From: Emmonsiellopsis sp. PD_33
Taxonomy: Eukaryota > Ascomycota > Eurotiomycetes > Onygenales > Ajellomycetaceae
NCBI GenBank assembly: GCA_032988165.1
Contig: JANTQF010000580.1
Span: 1-12,099, forward strand
Length of the DNA stretch: 12,099 bases
Direction of reading: 5' to 3'
This document shows positions 1-6,494 of the stretch, in pieces. The notes below the pieces were generated by a model. That model was not told the DNA's origin. It made no database searches and saw only the letters and a program-made list of their open reading frames with translations. Made by a program: the position numbers and the translations under genes. The first letter of the stretch is position 1. Each line of letters begins with the position of its first letter.

Positions 1-1
1 G

Positions 2-1534
2 GGGAGGGTGGAGAGGAGGGTTGGGGAAGGGGGGGTGGCGGGGGTGAGGATTCGGGGGGCGAGGTGTGTGAGGAAGGAAGGGGAGGGGGAAGGGGGGGAT
101 GGAGGGTTGGGGTTGGTGAGGGTGCCAAGGGTTTTTGATGGGGAGTTTAAGGGGTTGTTGGATGGGATGGTGGTGCGGAGGGGAGAGTATGAGGGTGTCT
201 TGCGGGAAGAGGGGTGGGATTTCATTGCTGGGGAGGGCAGGGAGGGATGGGGGGTGGATGTGTTGCAGGAAAAGGGGGAGAATGTTTGGAGTATTTCGAA
301 CCTTTCTGCGCCTGAGGCTGGCCCTGGGGCGGGAAATCAAATGGCTGCTATTGCACAGGAGCTTCAGAGTATTCTACGCTCTACTACGGATGATACATAC
401 GATTCAAAGTCCACTTCGGATATAGTATTTGCAACGGTACTCCTACGATCAATGGACGACTTTGCTTCGATGAACCCAATATATGCCTCACTGTTTACCA
501 AACCGAACCCGCCTGCTAGAGTGTGTGTTGCATGCGGTGATAGTATGCCTCCTGGTGTCGATGTGATTGCATCTTTCATCATCGACATGCTTCCGCGGGA
601 AGGTAGGCTCGGCTTACATGTTCAGTCGCGGTCATATTGGGCACCGGCGAACATTGGGCCATACTCGCAGGCACAGTGTGTCCCTCTGCACAGAGAGTCA
701 AGAATTGACCGAGACGGCGGGCTGGTTTATATCGCGGGACAAATACCCCTGAACCCGGGGTCGATGGACATGTACAATCCTGGTGACAGTGACGATTGGT
801 TTAACGGCTTTGTTTCCCGCTCAGTTCTATCCATCCAACACCTGTGGCGGATAGGGAAGGTCATGGAGGTCGACTGGTGGTTAGGAGCAGTGGCGTTCCT
901 AGCTGGGGGCGAGAATATACCTGCAAAGGCTAAGATTGCCTGGGATATCTGGGAGCATGTGAACCGTGATCCTGCCTCTGCTGCCGACGAAGAGGAGGAA
1001 GACGTGGAACCGGAGTTTGATGCGTGGGATCTCAAATACGGAAACCAGCGAGATCTAGGTCTCTCGTCGTCGTCAGAGGACGGTGCTAGGAATCTTCCGA
1101 ATTTCGATATAGTCAGGGGGGATAGCTCCACACCGCCGTTTTTTGCGGTACAGGTCGATGAACTGCCGCGAGCGAGTGATATTGAGTGGCAGGGTTTGGG
1201 GCTGCGGGCGGATATACTTACGATGTCCGAAGAGGAAACAGGCAATTTGCAGTCAAGTCATACCATGGGACAGAGCGTTGGCACATTTTCATGCATTGGG
1301 ATTCAAAATGAGCCTGGTCTGGATTTGGAAAAGTGCATACAGCAGGCAGTGGATTCTGCAAAGGCGAAAGGGGGCGCTAATATCGACCACACAAACTGCA
1401 CGATTTATACTTCCCATCGTTTAGATACAGGCGGCTGTCAGGGGCAGATCGTGCCCTGTAAATCTGTCTGGGGGCCGAAGGGGACGAGACTGGCTGCTGG
1501 AATTGTTGTGCATACGAGGACAAAAACGAAATAG
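2..1534 (+). CDS. DPH6: Diphthine--ammonia ligase (Dph6-type), 5'-truncated by the window
   Basis: This is the C-terminal 510 codons of a Dph6-type enzyme, which uses ATP and ammonium to amidate diphthine to diphthamide on eEF2 in the cytosol. The frame is open from base 2 with no convincing start, and the N-terminal PP-loop ATP-binding domain that performs the reaction lies upstream of the window. What remains fits the two different RidA/YjgF-like domains found C-terminal to that domain in eukaryotic Dph6. Domain 1 runs about residues 93-197 (residue 1 = codon at base 2), from VWSISNLSAPEAG to the RidA-like end motif NPPARVCVACGDSMPPG. Domain 2 starts near residue 209 with IGPYSQAQ and has YIAGQIPLNPG near 242. 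An acidic linker (DEEEEDVEPEFD) follows near 325-335. The first 300 bases use almost only G/T-ending codons, unlike the rest. The stop is TAG at 1532-1534. I see no intron. The identification rests on domain pattern. Confidence 0.85.
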   Translation, partial: GRVERRVGEGGVAGVRIRGARCVRKEGEGEGGDGGLGLVRVPRVFDGEFKGLLDGMVVRRGEYEGVLREEGWDFIAGEGREGWGVDVLQEKGENVWSISNLSAPEAGPGAGNQMAAIAQELQSILRSTTDDTYDSKSTSDIVFATVLLRSMDDFASMNPIYASLFTKPNPPARVCVACGDSMPPGVDVIASFIIDMLPREGRLGLHVQSRSYWAPANIGPYSQAQCVPLHRESRIDRDGGLVYIAGQIPLNPGSMDMYNPGDSDDWFNGFVSRSVLSIQHLWRIGKVMEVDWWLGAVAFLAGGENIPAKAKIAWDIWEHVNRDPASAADEEEEDVEPEFDAWDLKYGNQRDLGLSSSSEDGARNLPNFDIVRGDSSTPPFFAVQVDELPRASDIEWQGLGLRADILTMSEEETGNLQSSHTMGQSVGTFSCIGIQNEPGLDLEKCIQQAVDSAKAKGGANIDHTNCTIYTSHRLDTGGCQGQIVPCKSVWGPKGTRLAAGIVVHTRTKTK

Positions 1535-1931
1535 TTTATTGCAGTGTATAATAGAAGCTGATAATGCCGACGATGAATCCAGAGAAGACAATGGGTGATG
1601 TATATTTCGGGGTTAATGATAAGGGGGCTGTTGGTGGAGTTAAAAATAGCCTTGACCGTTGGAGCTTGCATCATACCCCGGAGAACATGTGATCTGGAAC
1701 CACCCAAACCAACTGGGATAGTTGAGAGTTATCAGATTCACTCCCACGCTCAGAGAAAGCAAATGCACTGCTTTCAGGACATGTTTGGGCCTCCTCATTT
1801 GGCATTCTTCACTAAACCCCCTACGAAACCGCACGCCGTTGCTCTCACACCGCCCCAGCCGACGATGGCTACAAGGTGATCCATTCACGTACGGCGAAAT
1901 AATTCCAAACCAAACACCAGAACAGAATGCT
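1535..1931 (+). other. Intergenic region between DPH6 and SEC59
   Basis: These 397 bases hold the DPH6 3' UTR and the SEC59 promoter and leader. There is no recognisable coding frame and no clear TATA or CCAAT box. A short uORF (ATG at 1865, four codons, TGA ending at 1879) lies 53 bases before the SEC59 start, and ATGs also occur near 1762 and 1781. No AATAAA hexamer is obvious directly after the DPH6 stop, though TATAAT-like AT-rich sequence lies at about 1545-1565. Confidence 0.6.
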
Positions 1932-2016
1932 ATGGCGGCCCGGGATCTCCACGCGGGCAACAACAAGGAAAACAATATCCCCCTCCCTCCCAAACCAACC
2001 CCCGACGACAAGCTAA
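1927..2016 (+). promoter_or_regulatory. Overlapping uORF at the SEC59 start
   Basis: An ATG at 1927 lies five bases upstream of, and out of frame with, the proposed SEC59 start at 1932. It has A at -3, a favourable initiation context, and opens a 29-codon frame that ends at TAA 2014-2016, inside SEC59. The SEC59 ATG itself has G at -3 and G at +4. Ribosomes starting at 1927 would miss the SEC59 frame, so leaky scanning would set output. That the transcript includes 1927 is inferred. Confidence 0.4.
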
Positions 2017-4698
2017 ACCGCCAGCTCTCGAGGTCCCCGCACCCTTACCACCGTCGCGGCTCCCGCACCCTCCCCCCGGCTAGCAACCCGCCGCTGATAG
2101 AAAGCGGCGAAAGCAGCACCCATTATACCCCGCCATGGAAGCCTTCGCCAAAGACCTCCAGCGACAGCGGGACCGAGGCGGACGATGAGAGCATAGGTCT
2201 GCTGAAAGTCTTGCCCGCGCCGCAGAACCGGTCAAGGCCGGGTGGGAAAGGCGCGGGAACGGCGGGGGATCGTTCCTGGGCTGCGTTTCGGAGGTCGCGG
2301 TCGAATGCTTCGAGGAGGGACTCGAGTGACCCTACGGATGCGGATGAGGCGGGGATACGCAGGCGGGCTGTCCGCCGGACGAGGATCGAGGTGCTGCGGA
2401 GGGTGTCGGAGACCGTGCTGGTGCTGTTTGTTGCTGCGACGGTGTATTTTGGGAATGGGGTGAGGGGCGCTGCTGAGGATTGGGATAGAGGTATGCTTTC
2501 TGGATTTATTGATATGGGTTAATGAACTTGTGCTGACTTTGGACTGGTTTACTGGTTTAGAGCTGGCGACTTTTTCGATTACGATTCTTGTGCTTTACTG
2601 TATATTCCCGTTTCGAATATCCTCGCGCGGGTTCCGGCGACGGTATAGCTTGAAAGCTATCGCGACGCTCCCGTTCTCGACAGATTTCGATCCTGCGCCG
2701 TTGATATACCCCGTCCTTCTACCGATTCTCGTTGCGCTGTCGTTGGTACACGGCAACCAGACCTTAATTCTCCCGAATATAATACTCTGTCTCTCCTCAA
2801 TTCCGCCTCCTGTTATACCCTTCTCCGACTTCTTCCACGGATGTACCATTACGCATTGGCTCGTCAGCATTATTCCTCTCCTCGTTACAGATGTCCCTCC
2901 TCAGAGCCCTGTAGCTCTCCGAGGGGTTAATCCTGAGCTCTTACTGCTTATATTCCCTCTACACCAGGCTCTTGTAACAACATTACATTTCCTTCTCACT
3001 ACTAGTCTTCTACCTACCGAACTCCAGCTTCTCGCGACGGGCCTCATAAATATATTACTTTTCGCGCGCTCTCCGCAGGCGGAAATTCTCAAGTCCTTGC
3101 TCTGGCTGGGTGGGCTTGGCATGTTCATTCTATGCCGACATGTTCTGCGCTGGGAAGTTATTTTAGCACGGGTTCCCACCTGGAAATTCCGTCGATCACC
3201 CAGCGGAGGGAGTCGACCGAAACGGTTCTTCAAGACCCTCGATCATAACCTTTGCTACAGGCTGAGCCAAATTGGGCAGACAGGGGAGGTGTTTTCAGAC
3301 AGTGACGACGTCCCTGTTCGAGGGTTTTCTACGAATAAAAGGAGAGAAAACCAAAATACGAGCTGGCATGGGCCGGATAGCTCCATGGACGGCCTGGCTG
3401 AGGACCAGATTAATCCAGCATCTACAGAGGATAACGTCAAACCTAAAAAGGACGTCATATCACCACTAACCCCTGCGGGCGAACAAGTGAAGCCCATACA
3501 CACACTTACAATTGGTGACGACGACGATGATGATGCGAAGACCCCCATCAAGACCACCCCTGGTGGCCGACGCAAACGATTAATAACACCTAATCTCCAA
3601 TCCTTTCTCTCCCTAACCGTAGCGCAAGCCCAGGTCCGCAAATGGCTCTACGCAATATACGTCTACGCAGCCACCCTATTCATAATCCTCCTCCCCATCC
3701 GGAGATATGTCAGCCAAAACGCGCTGCACGGAAACGAGCCATTCGGCTGGGCCATCGGCTACCTATTCGGCAACATCCCCTCATTCCGCTTCTGGCTCGT
3801 AAAAGCAAACCTAGAAAGCTGGATCCGCATCCCCCCCAACCGCGACAGCTCAGACACCACCAACTCAACCTGCCACCTCGGCCGGCTCGAACACCTCCGC
3901 ACCAGCACGATCGGCGAAGCAACCACCCGCCTGCTAATAACAGGCTACTGCGCCCTCGTCATCCTAACCGGCCTCGCCATCGTGCTCCGCCTCAGCGGCT
4001 CCGTGCAGGTCGACACGCGCCGCAAAGTCTTCCACGGCATGATGGTCGCCATGTTCCTGCCGACAACATTCATCGACCCGCCCTTCGCGGCGCTCGCGCT
4101 CACGCTCGTACTCGCAATCTTCCTCCTCCTAGACCTCTTCCGCGCCTCCCAGTTACCTCCCATCTCCAGACCGCTCACGTACTTCCTTGCGCCGTATGTG
4201 GACGGGCGCGACCATCGCGGGCCCGTCATTGTGTCGCACATCTTCCTGCTCGTCGGCTGCGCGATTCCGCTGTGGCTGTCGCTGGCGGGGATGGAGAGGG
4301 TTGGCAGTCCGCCGTGGGAGGGGTGGGGGGTGGCGGGGCGCGATGTGAGTATGGTTTCTGGGGTGGTTTGTGTGGGGATGGGGGATGCGGCGGCGTCGTT
4401 GGTTGGGAGGAGGTTTGGCAGGCGGAAGTGGTTCTGGGGCGGGGGGAAGAGTATTGAGGGGAGTGTGGCGTTTGCGGGGGCGGTGTTTGTGGGGTTGTTG
4501 GTGGCTAGGGGGTGGTTGGTTGTTGGGGGGTGGGAGAGGTATGGAAATGGGGATGGGGATGGGTGGATGGGGATTGTGGGGAAGAGTGTGGTTGCGGCGA
4601 TGGGGTCGAGTTTTATGGAGGCGGTGTTGACGGGGGGGAATGATAATGTTGTTGTACCGGTTGGGTTGTGGTTGGTTGTGAGAGGGTTGGGGATTTGA
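1932..4698 (+). CDS. SEC59: Dolichol kinase, Sec59-type (two exons)
   Basis: This encodes the ER-membrane CTP-dependent kinase that converts dolichol to dolichyl phosphate, the lipid carrier for N-glycosylation, O-mannosylation and GPI synthesis. Joining 1932-2490 and 2561-4698 gives 898 residues. The first 155 or so are polar, basic and Ser/Pro-rich (probably cytosolic), followed by a first membrane segment near 160-177 (VLVLFVAATVYFG). Many hydrophobic segments follow, interrupted by a polar loop (about 420-535) with an acidic run of six Asp. The C-terminal catalytic part has RRKVFHG (R673-G679), then the CTP-binding-type motif with D795 in GDAAASLVG and K816 in GGGKSIEGS, and ends with NDNVVVP, a Sec59-like signature. 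The start is the first in-frame ATG that gives a plausible protein. Synonymous codon choice flips from C/A-ending to G/T-ending near 4280. The 3' end faces a possible minus-strand gene. Confidence 0.88.
2491..2560 (+). other. SEC59 intron (70 nt)
   Basis: The donor is GTATGC at 2491, a canonical branch site TGCTGAC lies at 2531-2537, and the acceptor TTTAG ends at 2560. Removal splits one codon (G at 2490 plus AG at 2561-2562, giving Glu187) and joins WDR to ELATFSITIL in frame. The upstream frame ends at a TAA (2520-2522) inside this segment, which makes splicing necessary. Confidence 0.9.
3560..4698. other. Amino-to-keto compositional switch within SEC59
   Basis: From about 3560 to 4280 the + strand is rich in C and A. 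In 3841-3900, C is 29 of 60 bases and G is 11. From about 4290 to 4690 it is rich in G and T, with C only 23 of the 360 bases from 4321 to 4680. The change happens inside one continuous reading frame and is carried largely by synonymous third positions. It is a composition feature and not a gene. Confidence 0.75.
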
Positions 4699-4710
4699 TG
4701 CCCGCCCCCA

Positions 4711-4730
4711 TTTTTTTTTTTTTTTTTTTT
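4711..4730 (+). repeat. Poly-T tract (T20)
   Basis: Twenty consecutive T residues begin 12 bases after the SEC59 stop, preceded by a short C-rich stretch. It is a simple mononucleotide repeat in the 3' UTR. On the minus strand it reads as A20, which could suggest a retroposed poly(A) tail, but no coding copy lies next to it on that strand, so slippage is the simpler explanation. Confidence 0.95.
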
Positions 4731-4876
4731 CATTTTGGGAGGGTTGATTATATTTCTGTGTTTATAATTGATGGGGCAGCACTATACACATAGAGGAGAG
4801 CCATGGCTGTAGGCTTACAAATAATGTCTTATACGATAGAATCTTGGTCTGGGTTGCGTTAGATATAGTAGACAAT

Positions 4877-4882
4877 AATAAA
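4877..4882 (+). terminator. Candidate poly(A) signal for SEC59
   Basis: AATAAA lies on the + strand about 180 bases after the SEC59 stop. Fungal poly(A) signals are loose, so this is only a candidate. Confidence 0.35.
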
Positions 4883-4921
4883 AGGGGCAAAGCAGCCCTG
4901 AGACCAGCCCATTTCCAGATT

Positions 4922-4927
4922 TTTATT
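4922..4927 (-). terminator. Candidate minus-strand poly(A) signal
   Basis: TTTATT on the + strand reads AATAAA on the minus strand, six bases beyond the proposed stop at 4933 of the small minus-strand candidate. With the + strand AATAAA at 4877 it would mark convergent transcript ends. Confidence 0.3.
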
Positions 4928-4932
4928 TCGAG

Positions 4933-5201
4933 TCACTGCTCTCGACTATGGTTTGCACAGGGGCAGATATGTCAAGGTTTGCCAGCAGTTTTAGTGACGA
5001 ACTTCCCGCATCCATCCATATATAAGATATTTTAAGACGTAGACAGGCATACATGCATAACTTAAGGATGATGCCAGCAGTGAAGAACTTAGCCATGTTG
5101 TACTTAACAAGGCTGATAACGCCGTGTTTCAGCCAAATGGCATACACAGTTCCGCAGACAGATGCCAGCAACACAGGCATAAATGCATTAGCCCATGAGT
5201 T
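4933..5201 (-). CDS. Possible small spliced membrane protein gene (5' exon unresolved)
   Basis: On the minus strand a coding-like exon (5201 down to 5053) reads NSWANAFMPVLLASVCGTVY, then about 29 further residues including YNMAKFFTAGIILKL, with one likely membrane segment. Its later codons (AAG, TAC, AAC, GCT, TTC, GGC, ATC) are those favoured in expressed fungal genes. It is bounded upstream by TATAG at 5206-5202, usable as an acceptor and with an ACTAAT branch-like sequence before it, and downstream by a GTATGC donor at 5052. An acceptor CATAG ending at 4946, with CTTGAC upstream, would join a last exon that adds Ile-Arg-Glu-Gln and stops at 4935-4933. A minus-strand AATAAA follows at 4927-4922. 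Without splicing the frame runs to 4923. The first exon was not found; alternatively translation begins at the Met at 5180-5178. I do not recognise the family and assign no function. It could be chance. Confidence 0.38.
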
Positions 5202-5239
5202 CTATATCATCCCATTAGTCCCTGATATAGTTCAGAGTT

Positions 5240-5563
5240 CGCAACTGACATGGCGACTGACGACAGGCTGGGGAACGCGGTGGCAAGTACCAGGTACCTC
5301 CAGCCACACAGAGAACAGGCGGGAATAGAGGTTCCAGTGACTTCGAGCGCCGCCAAGGCCGGGTGGGGACGTGGAGTCCCGATCCGGCCTGGCGTCATCT
5401 GGGGGGGAACCAGCCAGCCAGTCACGGGGCGGGGTTCTGCCGCTGTGGAGCCCCCAAGGCGGTGTTTCAGCGTGGGCGGTGGTACCTGGCTTTTGCAGGC
5501 AGCGCCCGCCAAATGGAAGTACCGCGGGCTGCCTGCCTGACTCGGGCAGCACGGGGTCTGGTC
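5240..5563. other. GC-rich intergenic block with an inverted repeat
   Basis: This stretch is clearly more GC-rich than its flanks and is open in several frames on both strands without a protein-like translation. It holds an 11-base palindrome at 5287-5297 (GTACC-A-GGTAC). It also holds the 9-base inverted pair CCAGGTACC (5290-5298) and GGTACCTGG (5481-5489). GC-rich runs such as GGGGCGGGG occur near 5427. It may be upstream promoter sequence for ATG1 or the divergent small candidate, or the missing first exon of the latter. No specific factor site is claimed. Confidence 0.4.
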
Positions 5564-5581
5564 TGTCATCAACCTTCTCGA

Positions 5582-5635
5582 TCTTCCTCTCCTCTTCTCC
5601 TCCTCCTCCTCCTCCTCCTCTTCTTCTTCTCCTCC
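5582..5635 (+). repeat. 54-nt pure pyrimidine tract with (TCC)7
   Basis: There is no purine from 5582 to 5635. The core is seven TCC units (5598-5618) followed by TTC units. Such homopyrimidine-homopurine tracts are common in fungal promoters and can form triplex DNA. Confidence 0.9.
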
Positions 5636-5734
5636 ACGCTGTGTCTGCTCATCCTCTGCTCTCCCACGCTATACATAAGGGCTGCTTCATCCCTCCCTCC
5701 CGCCCTGTGGTACATAGTAGTTGTCAGTCTCCCT

Positions 5735-5754
5735 CTGCTGCTGCTGCTGCTGCT
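5735..5754 (+). repeat. (CTG)6 microsatellite
   Basis: Six CTG units run 5735-5752, followed by CT, within the ATG1 upstream region. CTAT-type short repeats follow at about 5754-5815. Confidence 0.9.
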
Positions 5755-5965
5755 ATCTGCTATCTATATCGCTCCCTGCCTATCTATCACCCCCAGCATC
5801 CTCTAGCTATCTATCAGCTGTCCCCAGTTACCCTGCCACCGCCTGCGTCTGGTGCAGTATATCCCCCGGCTCCCTTCGACCTTCAAGCTTCGAGCTCTGT
5901 CATCGTCAGCCATCTGCCGTTGTTTCGTCCCATCACCATCTGCAGCTCGCCCTGTTTTATACCGG

Positions 5966-5970
5966 CCAAT
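5966..5970 (+). promoter_or_regulatory. CCAAT box upstream of ATG1
   Basis: CCAAT followed by CAG matches the CCAATCA-type site bound by the fungal HAP/CBC complex. It is 525 bases from the ATG1 start. The assignment is by motif only. Confidence 0.4.
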
Positions 5971-6402
5971 CAGCGCCTAGCTAGCCCCAGAGCTCACCGT
6001 CCTCCCAGCCAGCATCCCAGCTCCCCCCGGCGAATCTTCATTCGTCCATCTTCTGTCGTTCCCTCTACGGCCTCTATCACTTGCTATCTTCTTCCTCCGC
6101 GAGCTATCCGCCTTATCCGTTCCCTTCCATTGCCCATCTGGCTGTATATTTACATTTCGATCATCAGTGGCACCATCGATCCCCGGCCTAGACCTCCAGC
6201 AATCCCAATCCCGCTCACGGCCCAGCAACCTGCGTCCATTTCCCTCCGGCCTTCAGACATCATCGGGGCTTGTCCTGCAGGTTGCCGCGTCTATCTTTCA
6301 TACCTCTCGGTTGCCTCTAGAAACCCACCCGAAACGCCTGCCGTGTTATTCCTCGACCCTTTCTTTTTAAAAATCCCAACACCGCTGCTCGAGTCCTTCC
6401 TG

Positions 6403-6453
6403 ATGGGCCTCTGGTCTAAGGAATCGATTTTTATACCGCTGTCGTGGACGTGA
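6403..6453 (+). promoter_or_regulatory. uORF in the ATG1 leader (16 codons)
   Basis: The only ATG between 5516 and the ATG1 start opens a 16-residue frame (MGLWSKESIFIPLSWT) that ends with TGA at 6451-6453, 41 bases before the ATG1 ATG. It would dampen or condition ATG1 translation if it lies in the mRNA. Confidence 0.45.
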
Positions 6454-6494
6454 TCGTTTTCCCCGGGTGTTTGGACACCCTTTGACTGCCCATC

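Larger units (their letters stand above)
5564..6494 (+). promoter_or_regulatory. Pyrimidine-rich promoter and leader of ATG1
   Basis: About 930 bases upstream of ATG1 are strongly C/T-rich on the + strand, the usual look of a filamentous fungal core promoter and 5' UTR. A CCAAT box in the context GGCCAATCAG (5966-5970) fits the HAP/CBC-type CCAAT consensus, and TATA-like sequences occur at about 5668-5673 and 6144-6149. No ATG occurs between 5516 and 6402. The transcription start cannot be fixed. The long open frames here come from the scarcity of A and G, hence of stop codons, and not from coding. Confidence 0.6.

Noticed and set aside
3642..4457. 271-residue + strand frame overlapping SEC59 in another phase
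   Set aside because: It is Arg/Pro/His-rich, typical of an out-of-frame read of a C-rich gene. The SEC59 frame carries the conserved motifs.
4711..4730. Poly-T tract as a retroposon tail on the minus strand
   Set aside because: No coding copy adjoins it and no target-site duplication was seen. Slippage at a mononucleotide run is simpler.
3945..4733. 262-residue minus-strand frame opposite SEC59
   Set aside because: It is a Pro/Thr/Asn-rich reading of the complement of a G/T-rich coding stretch and begins in the poly-T tract. It is a shadow of the real gene.
5207..5572. 121-residue minus-strand frame in the GC-rich block
   Set aside because: The translation is Pro/Gly/Thr-rich without any motif and ends at a TGA just before the candidate exon. 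It might contain that gene's first exon, but no donor joins convincingly.
5371..6453. 360-residue + strand open frame upstream of ATG1
   Set aside because: It is Ser/Pro/Leu-rich low complexity in a C/T-rich tract where stops are rare. Other frames are also open and no domain is visible. Only its last 16 codons start from a normal, well-placed ATG.
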